A stretch of DNA of 64,000 nt. It comes from Elephas maximus indicus. Lineage: Eukaryota > Chordata > Mammalia > Proboscidea > Elephantidae. The DNA lies in contig NC_064830.1 in NCBI RefSeq assembly GCF_024166365.1, forward strand, positions 84,996,721-85,060,720. Reading direction: 5' to 3'. Positions within the stretch are counted from its first letter, which is position 1. Each line of letters starts with the position of its first letter. The notes under the pieces were generated by a model. It was not told the DNA's origin. It worked only from the letters and a program-made list of their open reading frames with translations, and searched no databases. The position numbers and the translations under genes were made by a program. Of this stretch, positions 22,733 through 33,994 are shown one piece after another.

Positions 22733-22958
22733 TACCGTATTTTTAACACAAATAACACGCACCTTCTACATTTGTTTGCCAACTGCACCCTCCCCCTGCG
22801 AGGTATTTTCATAAGCACACTATGCTAATTTTTTTTACAGCAACATGTAAAAAAAAAAAAATTGGCATAGTGGCGCTTTTGAAAATAACCCTGAGGGTGG
22901 AAGGTGCAGTTGGCATACAAGCGTAGAAGGCATGCGTTATTTGTGTAAAAATACGGTA
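22733..22958. mobile_element. Long palindromic MITE (foldback DNA element)
   Basis: A 226-base element bounded by TACCGTATTTTT on the left and AAAAATACGGTA on the right. The arms stay complementary far inward: CCAACTGCACC pairs with GGTGCAGTTGG, TATTTTCATAAGC with the GCTTTTGAAAATA side, and ACTATGCTAAT with the TTGGCATAGT side. The loop is short and A/T-rich. It starts and ends with TA, suggesting a Tc/mariner-type target. I do not know the family name. Confidence 0.8.
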
Positions 22959-23309
22959 CACACTTGAGAATTATGGCAATGTCAAATTACTGCCAAAGTT
23001 CATAGCTGCTTACTCTGAATTTTTACACTCATTTTGTCACAGAGTAGCAGTGGACAGTGTGTTGTGGCCAGTCCACAACCACACTTTGAATGGCACTGAC
23101 CTAAAGGACATGCACTTTGTGAGACAGTGAAAAATAAATGGACGATGATGGAAGTATAAAATCTCCCATCCTTTTCTGTTCCCCTCATGTTTTTCAGCAT
23201 TATTTTTGACTTAGTTTACTGTGTTCCTGATCTCTGCACACCCCCTAAATTACTCCCCTTATTTATGAGGCAACCCCATATCAGGGAAAAAAAAAATTTT
23301 TTTTTAAGC

Positions 23310-23400
23310 CAGATGGACTAGGTTTCAGTCTTGGCCCTCCATTTAATAGGCCCCATAGGCAAGTCACTTAACCTCTCGGATCCTCAGTAAATTGTGTGGC
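23310..23400 (+). repeat. MIR SINE fragment
   Basis: GGACTAGGTTTCAGTCTTGGC followed by CAAGTCACTTAACCTCTCGG and TCCTCAGT, the usual MIR core order. Confidence 0.75.
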
Positions 23401-23926
23401 GCAGAAATACCGCATGGCAGGAGCCTAGCAGCCCAGCAGTTGGCACCAAGGAGGCACCTGGCCAATATCTGCTGGGGTCACACCTTGAGTCAGGTCAACT
23501 TTTGTAGGCTTTTTTTCCCCTCCATGATTAAGCAACAAAGTTCTAAAATCTCTTCAGTGACTTATGTGACTGTGCTGAGTGACTCAAGTATGGTTATTAA
23601 GGTAAGGAGTTAACTGCTGTTGTAGAGCACTTCAAAGCAGTGGTTTTTGTGTGATTTCAATGAGAATTTTGGGCACTGGATTAAGAATCTTAGGTCGTAA
23701 AACTGTAAATAGCGGACAAGTGGTCTGAGTGTTTTTGGCAGGGAGGATGTTTCCTTTTGATTTTCTGTTTTTCTTTGCAGTTTAGCTTGATTTGGGGGTT
23801 TTTAATTATGTTTCTTTTTGCTTGTTTTTCTGTTAGTGGGTGGATGGATGTTATCATTATTTAAATTTTCTGTTTTCTGAAAACATTCTCTCCCCCCAAC
23901 CCCAAACTCTTCTTTCCTTTGAGTAG

Positions 23927-24148
23927 CCAGAAATAGTGATTCCAAATTGACATGGTCTCCTGGTTCAGTTACAAACACCTCTCTGGCTCATGAACTGTGG
24001 AAGGTCCCTTTGCCACCTAAAAACATCACTGCTCCGTCCCGCCCACCTCCGGGACTGACTGGTCAGAAGCCACCCTTGTCTACATGGGATAATTCTCCCA
24101 TTCGTGTAGGTGGAGGATGGGGAAATTCTGATGCCAGATATACCCCAG
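23927..24148 (+). CDS. TNRC6A: TNRC6A coding exon (tryptophan-containing region before RRM)
   Basis: A 222-base exon after TTTGAGTAG, ending CCCCAG before GTAAGA. It encodes (A)[62 protein letters not shown] and SDARYTP. Four Trp residues in Pro/Gly-rich context (TWSP, LWKV, TWDN, GWGN) correspond to the silencing-domain region whose Trp motifs bind the CCR4-NOT complex. It is a multiple of three in length with matching phases. Confidence 0.97.
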
Positions 24149-24508
24149 GTAAGATGAAATACATGGATGATTTCATATGGTTTATTTGCTGAACTAACCG
24201 GTGCCAACAGTCTAGTTTAACAAAGACCTAAAGAGTAGGTGATGACATTATCCTCAGTGAAGCGGAATGAGAGCGCAAGGGACCATATGCATTGTTATCT
24301 TCTGCAGTTTCCGTGTGTTTGAGTCTTAACCCGGTTTACTTAAGCACATTTACCCAAAGATTACAACATTCATTGATAAAGTTAACAGAATGGGGATCTC
24401 CTTATTCTTCTCCTTTCTTTCAAGAAGTTCCTCAAGAGTAGATACTGAAATCTGTAGTAACTTCCTACTCATAGCAGGCTTGCAGAATAACACCATGTCA
24501 CACAGAGT

Positions 24509-24714
24509 GAAAAAAAAACCTGTTGCCATCAAGTCACTTCTGACTTACGGTGACCCCGTTTGTTAGAGAGTAGAACTGAGCTCCATAGGGTTTTCTTGGT
24601 TGTGGTCTTTAGAGAAGCAGATCAGGCTTTTGTTCTGCAGCACCACTGGGTGGGTTTGAACTGCCAATCTTGAGGTTAGTGGTCAGGTGCAAACCATTTG
24701 TGCCACCCAGCAGA
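24509..24714 (-). mobile_element. AfroSINE copy
   Basis: From the tail CCTGTTGCCATCAAGTCAC to the head end CATTTGTGCCACCCAGCAG, in the long form with GTGGTCTTTAGAGAAGCAG. It is the only AfroSINE among the downstream TNRC6A introns. Confidence 0.93.
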
Positions 24715-25559
24715 AGGTGTTATTTGGCAAGGCTGGGGAAGGTAGGAGCAGCCCATCTGGGCCTTGAAGAGTGGGGCTTGTTGGGGTGATAACTTCACCT
24801 ATACTTGGGATGCACATATAGCTTATTATTTAAACAGAAACATTTGAGAGTGAAAGTGGGTGCCACTGATCATACAGGGCCAACAGGCATAAGCCAGACT
24901 GGCCCAGGAAAACAGGACAAATATTCCTCTGTCTGTACTCAGTCTGTAAATGCCTGGTGCTGGGTTTGCACTGGCATCGTGTTCTTCTGCTCCCTTCTAC
25001 CAGTTCTACTAGAAAATATGGTCTTATTCCTTCACTCTATCTTAAAACCTACCAAACATTCGTCTCTAAGCTGAAAATGGGTAAGAAAACCTGACTAACA
25101 TTTTGTGATCTAATTTGTCATTTCTGATCTTTAGACAGGTGATTGGTGGCAATAAAATTTACTGAGTTTTTTGGGTTGAAAGTTTTAATTAAGTGAAAAG
25201 AATACCTGAGTCCTTCTCAAACTGTTAAATGCAAAGGCATGTCAGTGGTATCATGCGTAAGTGGTTCGTTCTGGTCACAGACATCTTCAGTGAGGGGAGA
25301 TGAGAAAAGTTGGCAAGAGCTTAGGAGCCCACACTCTGGGTAGACAAGGAGGGCTGGTGGAGTTGAGTGGGATCTGCAAACCTGTAAGAGTACACAAAGC
25401 AGAGGGAGCAGCATGTGCCAAGACTCAGAACTAAGGAGGCTCAAGCGTCCCCTGCTAGAATTATTAGAGGATGGGGAGGTGGGGGGAGGCCAAGGTTCAG
25501 TGAGAAAGAGACTAGGCATGCGCCATGTTATGGGACAATCTCCCTGAACCACAGGAAAG

Positions 25560-25770
25560 TATCTGGATCAGGGCTTCAAACTGGTCCATTCAGGTTGGAA
25601 CCCTTGCTGAGAATTTGCATTTCTAACAGGTTCCCAGAAAGTTATACAAAGAATCACTTAGGAATCTTGTAAAAAGTAGATTCTGATTCAGTATATTTGG
25701 AGTAGAGATGCAAATTCTCAGCAGGGGTTCAAACTGGACCAAACCAGTTCCAAGCCCTGGTTTGGCTGCT
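25560..25770. repeat. MER5-type hAT fragments
   Basis: GAGAATTTGCATTTCTAACAGG, then AATCACTTAGGAATCTTG and GATTCTGATTCAGTATATTTGG, followed by a partial inverted copy (ATGCAAATTCTCAGCAGGGG). It looks like two overlapping hAT remnants in opposite orientation. Confidence 0.55.
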
Positions 25771-26268
25771 TTTCTTAGGACTAAGTTGCCTTTAAAGTGG
25801 TTGCAGAAAGGGGAGTGACTTGATCATGTTTCCAAGCTCCAGCAGCTGGGAGGAGAGTAGAGGGGGTGGGAGGCGCAGCAGGAGGGCCAGATGAAAAATT
25901 CTTGGAGTAGCCCAGACCAAAAATGAGACACCAGATGCTCCGTTAGCCCAGAACTGAAACCAGTCCCAAAGCTCACTTTTCAGACAAAGACTAGACAGGA
26001 CTCATCTGGAAAGGAGGAGCGTGCTGTCACATTGTAGGATTGCAACTAATGTCACAAAACAATATGTTGCATGCATTTTTGTATGAGAAATTGACTTGAG
26101 CTGTAAACTTTCACCTAAAGCACAATTTAAAAAGGAAGAAAAAAAAAATGGTCTGGGCGATTTCAAGTTTTTAAAACAAATCCCCTTAAAACTTGATGCC
26201 TTGTGGAACACATGCACAAAATAATAAAACTGTCTGTTGTGTCAGGTACCTCAGATGATCACAAGCTG

Positions 26269-26324
26269 AGATCTTTCCCTATTTGGAGATAGTTTTAGAT
26301 CTTTCCCCATTTGGAGATAGTTTT
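26269..26324. repeat. 28-base tandem duplication
   Basis: AGATCTTTCCC-ATTTGGAGATAG occurs twice 28 bases apart, with one base difference. It is a local duplication in the intron. Confidence 0.85.
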
Positions 26325-26648
26325 AGCTTATAAATGAGACGATTCCAGAAGGGTATGGCCTTTAGTGGCTTACTACCCTGCCCTGCTGTGTGATTAGCTG
26401 GGAGTCTTGCTGAGCCTGCTCTCCCCAAGGCAGAGCCACCTGTCCCAGGGGTTAGCACCTGGATCAGGGTGGGATGAGCCCATTCTGGGTCTAGGGAGAG
26501 GGTGTCCCATGTAGAAGTGCAAGTGAGTAGTCAAGGAAGCGAAGGAAGCCAGGTGTCAGGTGATCCTGCTGAAGAACTAATTTGACTGGAGTGTGTTTGT
26601 CCACAGGCTTGGAAACCTGACTCATCCTTTTCTCTCCTTGTTTCACAG

Positions 26649-26719
26649 GTTCCAGCTGGGGTGAGAGCAGCTCAGGGAGAATAACTAATTGGCTTGTTCT
26701 GAAAAACCTCACACCTCAG
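26649..26719 (+). CDS. TNRC6A: TNRC6A coding exon (start of RRM)
   Basis: A 71-base exon running from GTTCCAGC after TTTCACAG to CCTCAG before GTAAGA. It encodes (G)[19 protein letters not shown] and [14 protein letters not shown] is the first beta strand of the GW182 RRM. In this family the RRM lacks the usual RNA-binding aromatics and works as a structural module. The exon ends in phase 0, unlike those before it, so it cannot be skipped without breaking frame. Confidence 0.96.
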
Positions 26720-27324
26720 GTAAGAATACCAGGTACCCCGGTTTGTAGGGATACACCAGGGCAGGACCAAAGGTTTTCAGTCTTGTGTGAGTTTGGTCTC
26801 TAGATGTCTCGGGAAGGCTGGGGTCTGACCCAGTGGTTACCTGTTATCCACTGAGTGCGTAAGGGTAACCTAGGAAGCTGGCCAGAAATACAGATCCCTA
26901 GGCCTCACCTCAGAGACCTATCTCCTAGGTCTGGTCTAGGATCCGGGAATCTGCATTTTTATAAAGGCATGGGTATGGTCTTTAGACCATGTTGTGAAAC
27001 TCTGGTCTGCTCTTTTGGATTTTTCTTAGCCTTGGACCCTCCCCACCCACAACCTCTGGAGGCCACCCCCTTTCCCCCCAGGGAGCGGTACCTTGCAGCA
27101 GGGGCAGTGCTAAGGAACTGAGGGCCTGGGGACTGTCCAGGAGTCTAGAGGCTTCAGAGCCTTGGCCCTGGGACCAGGGGAGGTGAGGAGCACCTTGCAG
27201 CAAGAACCAGTTACGAATGGTGTCGGAAGGACCTTGGGGAAGGGAGATAGGAGCAACATCCCAGCCTGGGACAACCTCCCTGGCTGGTCATGTGATTGAC
27301 TGTTCTTCACCCTCCGTCTCCTAG
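26720..27324 (+). other. TNRC6A: TNRC6A intron, 605 bases
   Basis: A GT-AG intron ending CCGTCTCCTAG. A MER5A-like hAT fragment occupies about 26825-27004 (CAGTGGTTACC ... GGGAATCTGCATTTTTA ... TTGTGAAACTCTGG). The open frames on both strands are GC-rich chance frames. Confidence 0.8.
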
Positions 27325-27464
27325 ATTGATGGCTCAACTCTGCGTACTCTGTGCATGCAACATGGCCCACTGATAACATTCCACCTGAACCTCCCACATG
27401 GAAATGCTTTGGTCCGTTACAGTTCAAAAGAAGAGGTAGTGAAGGCACAAAAGTCTCTGCACAT
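27325..27464 (+). CDS. TNRC6A: TNRC6A coding exon (RRM core)
   Basis: A 140-base exon from ATTGATGG after TCTCCTAG to CACAT before GTAAGT. It encodes [38 protein letters not shown] and VKAQKSLH. The segments fit RRM helix 1, strand 2 with its loop, strand 3 (GNALVRYSS) and helix 2. It ends two bases into the Met codon completed by the last exon. Confidence 0.97.
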
Positions 27465-27983
27465 GTAAGTTGGCCATTCTGCTCGTGACAACTTGAAAAT
27501 GCCCCCACAATTTTTAGTTCAGGGCTCCCTCGGTTGTGGGAAGTGCATGTGTGAGCACATAGCTGGTGACACTGTGCCTGGCTCTGTGCCCGCAAATGGG
27601 GGTCCTGCCGTGAAAGCACGTTGCCAGCAGCTACAGTCCCACTGCATCCAGGGTTCCAAGATCAGTACTCACGAGGGGGAGTGTTACATCTGCTCAGGAT
27701 GGCCCTAGAAAGTTCCTTAGATTGCCCATGGAAGATGAAAAACATCATCTTGGGACCCCACAATTTCGTGCATGGAAGCGGTTCCCTCTGGGCACAGCAG
27801 GCAGGGCCCACGAGAGCTCCAGGTACATGTGCGCCCTCTGAAGGGCAGGCACGCTGGCTAAATGGTGCCTTCCCTCTTTCTCCCCATTCCTCTCTTCCCG
27901 CCACTCCCCACCACTTTTGAATTAAGCAGACCCTTCCAGTCTGCCAAGTCTTCACCATGCTTGTTTGTGTCTCCCCCCTCCAG
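27465..27983 (+). other. TNRC6A: TNRC6A last intron, 519 bases
   Basis: A GT-AG intron ending TCCCCCCTCCAG. I recognise no repeats. Open frames overlapping it on both strands are not supported. Confidence 0.85.
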
Positions 27984-28359
27984 GTGTGTATTGGGGAACA
28001 CTACTATTCTTGCTGAGTTTGCCAGTGAAGAGGAGATCAGTCGTTTCTTTGCACAAAGTCAGTCTCTGACCCCTTCTCCCGGCTGGCAGTCTCTCGGGTC
28101 CAGCCAGAGCCGGCTGGGCTCCCTCGACTGTTCCCACTCGTTCTCCAGCCGGACGGATCTCAATCACTGGAATGGTGCTGGGCTGTCGGGAACTAACTGT
28201 GGAGACCTTCATGGCACTTCACTCTGGGGGACCCCACATTATTCCACAAGCCTGTGGGGTCCTCCAAGCAGCAGCGACCCACGGGGAATTAGCAGCCCGT
28301 CCCCCATTAATGCTTTTCTTTCTGTTGACCACCTGGGTGGGGGTGGAGAGTCCATGTAA
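27984..28359 (+). CDS. TNRC6A: TNRC6A last coding exon (RRM end and C-terminal tail)
   Basis: It starts GTGTGTATTGGGG after CTCCAG and ends at the TAA at 28357. It encodes (M)[17 protein letters not shown] and [17 protein letters not shown], the last RRM strand and helix, then a Ser/Gly/Trp-rich tail ([42 protein letters not shown]). The Trp residues in SLWGTP and SLWGPP are the C-terminal motifs that help bind CCR4-NOT. The open frame that begins upstream at 27862 is intron read-through. The end at ...GGGGESM matches full-length TNRC6A. Confidence 0.97.
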
Positions 28360-30010
28360 CAGTGTAGATGTCGACTCACAAACTGTGACCTCAAGACGCG
28401 AAAGAAAGGAGCACTAAGTTGGGCTCGCAGCCTGCAGCCAGGGGCCACCTGTGGGAACAGCTATTCTCTGCACATTTTCCACTTTGTTTTCCCCAAAACA
28501 TATCAGTTTGAATACTTGAATCATGCAGGCCAATATTATAATGTGAAAAGGTATCTATCTATTTACACTCCCAAATAGCGCCATACATGCTAAACCATAG
28601 AGAATGAGCTCCCTTGTGTATCTTCATCATGTTTAGCTTTTGGAATCTTCCCCCCCCCTTCTCTATCTCCCCCCCCTTTTTTTTGTTTTAATTTTTTGCA
28701 AAACCATTTTTTGGGCTGATAATGTATGAGCTTTTCACTTTGCACTGAATGGTGTTCTCTCCGGCTAACCGGCAGTGTGGGGGGGGCAGCTGTTCCAGTG
28801 TAAATGTTTACTCAAGGACGTTCTTCAAAGGTGTGCGCTCTCTACTATGCCTTGATGTCTGCCTACCTTATTGTGGTATTGTGGAGTTTAAAAGATCAAG
28901 TTATGATACTGACTTAGGATTATTAATGAAAGTATTGCACCAGTTCTTTCATGATGTAAAACTAAAGAATTTCGCTCTGCAGTTTGAAAAACTGTGGCCA
29001 CAGCTGTGACTTGCAGCCCACCTGCCACCCAGGACGGGCCCTGCACTTTGAATAGGCTTTCCATTTTGTTTTGAAGGTTCCCATGTTGAACCTTCTTGTT
29101 TACAGATGTTTTTGTTTGTTTTTTGAGAAAAAAAAAAAAAAAATGTTTACTCTTTCATCATTTAAAAAAAAAAATTTAAAAGACAAAAAAAAAAAAAAAG
29201 GAGGATGATTTAAAAGATGCTTTCTATCTCTGGGAAAAAGGCGCAGCATTTGGCCATGTTCTTTTGTTTTTCTATTCCTGTCCTAAATCAAAGAGCATGG
29301 TTCTCAGGAAAACCAGTTCCCCAGTTAATAATAACAAAATAAAACAAAAAAAAAATAAAATAAAATAACTCCTTGTAGTTTCTTATAGGAATAAAAGAAA
29401 AACCCCAACTTTTAGCACTGATACTACGTATTGCCCTGTTAAAGAATTTTCTCTGCCAAAAAAAGAAAAACGCTTAAAGCTGGAGTTTGACATTCTGCTT
29501 TCAGACGCTGTCTTTTTATTAGTGAGTGATGATGGTTTGCTAATAATCAATAGGTAATAATTGTTTTTTGTAATCCCATCAAGTGGCTCTCTATGTTTCT
29601 GCTCTCTTGTGACTGTGTTAATGTTTAACTGTTGTACCTTAAAGCCGAGATCAGTAACTATGCATACTGTAACCAAGGTATTGGGCTTACAGAGTCGTTT
29701 GTTGTATAAAGAAAAAATTTTAAATGTTGTTGCAAAACTTAACGAGTTACACCATTTTTAAAATTTCTTTCTCCCCTCCCCCCTTTTCGTTTTGCCCACA
29801 AATGGTATTATAATGCTTGCTTAGTCAAAGAAGAGACTAAACAAGGGTAAAAATTTTAACAGCGCAGATTTGCCATCATTTCATTGCCTTGATTCTAACT
29901 GTTTGTGTCCTAAGATGCAAAAGAAGTCAGTGGCTTTTAACTGTTTACAAATAGAATGTGATTGTAAAATGTACAGTTTGGTTGTGTTTGAATTATGAAA
30001 TTTCAGATAT

Positions 30011-30016
30011 AATAAA
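30011..30016 (+). terminator. TNRC6A: Upstream poly(A) signal, TNRC6A
   Basis: AATAAA in AGATATAATAAACCATGAC, 1.65 kb after the stop. It could give a shorter 3' UTR. T-rich sequence follows at 30050. Confidence 0.5.
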
Positions 30017-30780
30017 CCATGACTTTTTGGCTGCTCAACATTAATTGTCTCTTTTTTGTGAATTTATTTGTAGGCTCTTTTTTATAATGACAGTTTCAAA
30101 GTTGCCATGTATGAGGGTTCTCATAAAGCAACCAATTCAAAAATCTAAGCAAATATTTGAACATTTTATCCGAACTTATCCACAACTTCACCCTGAAATA
30201 ATGTGAGAACAATGGGAAACTGTAGCTTGCTCCTTCCTACCCTCTTTGAGCATCTTTGGGATCTTGTTGCTCAAAACTCTTCTGTGACTTCATCTTCCCC
30301 ACCATTTGTGCCCATCTCAAGCCTCAGCAAGAGATCGTTTGGAACATGAAGCTTAATGACTTGACAAGTGTACTAGTGTTAAACTCTCATACCTCTGTTA
30401 CAAAACGAGAAATGCCACAACCTGGACTGGCCTTTTCTTCCCCTTCTCGGCCCTCACTTCTCACCGCAGGAGCTCTGGGGCAAAACCTGTGTATGTATTT
30501 CCGTGTATGACTACAAATCACGTTCCACCTTGCCAGGTGTAAGCTACTATTGTTGGACACCTTCATAGAAGCAAACGTTGTTCAATGCATTCAGTGTATA
30601 TTGACTTCCATACTGGTTTTTCCAAAAACCAAAGGTAGCTTTGAAAAACCATGTCTGGAATTGTTTGGAACGTTAAGCTGATTGACCTTTTGGGGCTTTG
30701 AGTAGTATATAATTGACTTCATAAACTGCGTTAATTGTATTGTTAAAGTGTTTGGGAGTTTTTTGCGCTTGTTATGTGGA

Positions 30781-30786
30781 AATAAA
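30781..30786 (+). terminator. TNRC6A: Distal poly(A) signal, TNRC6A
   Basis: AATAAA in TGGAAATAAAGTGTTTG, followed by A-rich sequence and then a GT/T-rich element (TGATTTTGGTTTTTGCC). It is the most likely main 3' end. Confidence 0.65.
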
Positions 30787-30803
30787 GTGTTTGATTTAAA
30801 AAA

Positions 30804-32775
30804 AATTAAAAAGTGATTTTGGTTTTTGCCTAGTCCTTAAGTAAAACTGCTCTATTACCTAAGCCACTGTATTAAGTATTTCTTCACCTGTCGCAAACTG
30901 CCAGTGCCTTGGTCTAAGCCATCATCTCCCACAGACCGCTTCTAACGATGTCGTTCCCCTGGCTTAATACTCTCAGGACTCTCACCGCCTACAGGATTTG
31001 GCCTAAACTTTTGAACATGGCCAGTTCTACATTTCCAAATATACCTAACAGGGGCGTCACAGCTCCTGCTGCCATGGGGACATACTCTGGGCTCTGGACA
31101 TCCTGAGTTAACTCTGCGTTCCAGGCTCTGCTCTCCTCCCCCGTGGGCCTGCCCTGCACTCCCTTAATCTCAGAGACAAGAGATGGCATCATCGAGGACA
31201 GCTCCCCTGTGCCCTCTTATCCCCATCAAGAGTGGACACCCCCTCCCATTGCTGCTAGCTACAGAAACGTGATCCTGTCTCTATCTCCTGGTACTGTGCT
31301 AGGCCACCAGATGACAAGCTCTTGCTCATCTCTGTAATCCATGTTGTCGGACATATTTGGAAGGAATATAGCTGTCCCCTGCTGACATCTGAGGACCAAA
31401 GATTGTGGTCAGGCCACATTGTTCAATTGTGAGGGTGAATGAACCAGGGAGTGAAGCTAAAATGGAGGTTGAACAGTGTGAGGATAGGGGTTGAGATGAA
31501 GGGAGATTTGAATGAGGCTGAGGGATGACAGATTGAGGCCACACTGAGCAAGTTGGCATAATGGTTGTCCCTCTTCTCCAAAGTTCAGGAGACCTTTTCC
31601 TGCTGATGCTTTGAGAGTGGATGTGAGCGTAGGGCTCTCTAGAGCCAGAACTGGAATCCAAATGAACCTTGAGGGCCCGTTACAGAGACTGGTCTTATGC
31701 CCTGGGGAAGTTACCTCTGAGTGGGCATATTTGCAAGGTCATGGAGGGGGTGGGGAGTAACAGTAAAAGTATGTTTAGGGCTGCACATGCCAAGGGGCGG
31801 GGAGTAACAGTAAAAGTATGTTTAGGGCTGCACATGGCAAGTGCCTTTTGTACTTCATCTCACCTAACTTTCAGAGCATCCCAGCCTGGCCCTAGAACAG
31901 AACAGAAAAGCCCTAGCACAGTTTCTCCAGTTGTCCACCAACGTATCCCTAAAGTAGGGTATCTGAGGGTAGAATTCTAGCTTTGCCTTCTTGGTTAAAA
32001 CTGCACATGAACGTTGCATTCTACTCATCTACTTGTTTTAATCTAAAAATGATATTTTAAACAAAAAAAAATGAATTGTCGCCTTTTTTAAAAAAAAATC
32101 TGATGCTTTGGAAAGACGAGCACGGTCAGGACACACATTCTCCATTGTAAGAACAAGAACATTTGGGTGTCCCTGGCCTTTGGAGAATGGTGATTTCCCC
32201 ATTCACTGATCCCAGCCTTGAGTTCACAGGCCCTGTCTGACCCTGTCCTGGCTATGTTGACCCAGTTGGTAGGAAAGCCTCCCAACCTGCTGGAGGCAGC
32301 AGCCCCTGACTCCAGGAGGCGCCAGCTTGGTTAGTGAGAAGCTGTACCCACATTACCAGCCAACTTCTAGGACAGGAAAAACGTAATGATCCCGGATGTA
32401 AGCAGTCTACAGACCCCCAAGTGTGGCGCTTGGGCCTCCACTAAAGTACTGTCATATTCCTGAACCACCTGGGTTTTAATTGACTAGTTTTTTTTTCCTT
32501 TATTAAATCAATTTCTTTACAAAGGGAAGTTGGTGCCATTATCATATACAAAGAAAACCAGTATCGCTTGCCATATGTAGAAGAGAAATAAATGTGTGCA
32601 CACGCACACACACGCACACAAAAAAATCTGGGTAGAGACCTGTCAAAGTTAAAGACGGAGATTGGGAAGTGTTTAGAAAGTGCTAAAGAGGTGTTAAAGG
32701 CATGCAACCACCACTTGGGGACTTCCTGCCTGGGGTAGTCAGAGGGACTGCAAAGGGAGAGGTTTAATTTGTGTG
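30804..32775. other. Intergenic stretch, mostly unassigned
   Basis: No gene is recognised. A 47-base tandem duplication lies at 31752-31838. A CA-rich run (CACACGCACACACACGC) is near 32600. The open frames here, up to 111 codons, show no familiar motif. Confidence 0.6.
31752..31838. repeat. 47-base tandem duplication
   Basis: GGGGAGTAACAGTAAAAGTA... to CTGCACATG is repeated exactly with a 47-base spacing (31752 and 31799). The near identity suggests a recent duplication. Confidence 0.9.
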
Positions 32776-32782
32776 ACCTAAC

Positions 32783-32960
32783 CAGTTAACCGGTTTCTGT
32801 CCAGTTGATCCCGACTCATAGCGACCCCATAGGACAGAGTGGAGCTGCCCCATAGAGTTTCCAAGCCTGTAATCTTTACGGAAGCAGTCTGCCACATCTT
32901 TCTCCCACGGAGTGGCTGGTTAGCAGCCAAGCGCTTAACCATTACGCCACTGTTACCTAG
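32783..32960 (-). mobile_element. AfroSINE copy
   Basis: The tail side GTCCAGTTGATCCCGACTCATAGCG is on the left and the head side AAGCGCTTAACCATTACGCC is on the right. A short deletion is present before GGTTAGCAGCC. Confidence 0.92.
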
Positions 32961-33136
32961 TGTTTGTTACTGAATCTGTAATTGACCTAAAAAGCCATGT
33001 CAGGTCACCCCTACCCCAGGGGACAGGGCCTGCACATTAGAAATCAGTCTTCCAGGAGAGCTGCAGGTGTGTGCAGAGGACGAAGGTCAGCTCCTAAATG
33101 AATGAATCCTCTGCTTTAAGGTGGGGTGGGGTGGGG

Positions 33137-33335
33137 GAAGCAGTTGCTGAGAGCTGATTTCCACTCATGCGCCCCCGTGTTATCAGGGTAGAACCACAGG
33201 GTTTTCAATGGCTGAGATTTTTCAGAAGTAGATCGCCAGGCTTTTCTTCTGAGGCACCTATGGGCGGGTTCAAACTCCAAATATTTCAGGTAGCAGCCGG
33301 TCATGTTAACCATTTGCACCACTCAAGGACTCCAT
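33137..33335 (-). mobile_element. AfroSINE copy, diverged
   Basis: GCAGTTGCTGAGAGCTGATTTCC tail, GTAGATCGCCAGGC middle, TAACCATTTGCACCACTCAAGG head. This is the long form. Confidence 0.87.
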
Positions 33336-33990
33336 TCCTTATCTACAATTCTAAAACCCCCAAAGCTCTGAAAACCAAATGTCCTTTCTGTAAGTCTGTG
33401 GCAAACCGTTTTGGTGCAATACTGACTGGAACTGACTTGAGGCTCTTGACAGTCCTCATTTAGAGTGTGAACGTTCTTTGTTTCACTGCAGAAATATTGA
33501 TGCATTCGGTTATGAGAAATTGTTCCAGGCCCCACTGGAGTATGACATAAGACTCAGTGAGAATATCAATAGCGCCATTATCAACGACAGTAGTAACAAG
33601 GGCATTACCTTTATAAAATGGAGGAGAAACCCTGAGGTCTTTCAGAACTGGCCCCAAGGATGTGGGATAAGGGTAAAGCCAACGTCGCAGGGTGGCAATA
33701 CGTGCATGAACTGAGGCAATGCTCGGTTCAAAGTGGCCATTGTCACCATCAGGGAGTTTGTGTAAGGGGGGCAGAAGCTCCTGTCCTGAAGAAGTTCACA
33801 GTCAGGGAGGGGAAACCACAGCAGGAGTTTCAGACCAAAGGGTCCAGAATGCCAGGCAATAGATCAGTGAATAGATTGAGACTTTCAGAAGTTTTCAGTG
33901 CCTGGTCCAATGTCACACAGCTGGTGAGGGAGGGAATCAAGGGGTCTGAACCCATCTCTGCCTGACTTCAAACCAGTGGTCTTAGGAAGA
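33336..33990. other. Unassigned intergenic stretch
   Basis: I see no gene and no repeat I can name, apart from MIR-like wording near 33890-33990 (CCTGGTCCAATGTCACACAGCTGG). The open frames are not supported. Confidence 0.5.
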
Positions 33991-33994
33991 GAGG

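Larger units (their letters stand above)
22364..23926 (+). other. TNRC6A: TNRC6A intron, 1.56 kb
   Basis: A GT-AG intron ending TTTGAGTAG. It contains a palindromic MITE (22733-22958) and a MIR fragment (23310-23400). The remainder is unassigned. Confidence 0.85.
24149..26648 (+). other. TNRC6A: TNRC6A intron, 2.5 kb
   Basis: A GT-AG intron ending TTGTTTCACAG. It holds an AfroSINE (24509-24714), hAT-like pieces (25560-25770) and a 28-base tandem duplication (26269-26324). No other gene is seen. Confidence 0.85.
28360..30803 (+). other. TNRC6A: TNRC6A 3' UTR
   Basis: From the TAA to shortly after the AATAAA at 30781, about 2.4 kb, similar to the usual TNRC6A 3' UTR length. It contains C-runs and T-runs near 28650-28690, A-runs near 29130-29200 and 29345-29370, and a G-run near 28780. 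There is no transposon insertion, which stands out against the flanks and suggests constraint. Open frames within it lack any protein resemblance. Confidence 0.8.

Noticed and set aside
27862..27983. Upstream extension of the last TNRC6A exon as a longer open frame
   Set aside because: A clear CTCCAG acceptor at 27983 and phase agreement with the previous exon show it is intron read-through.
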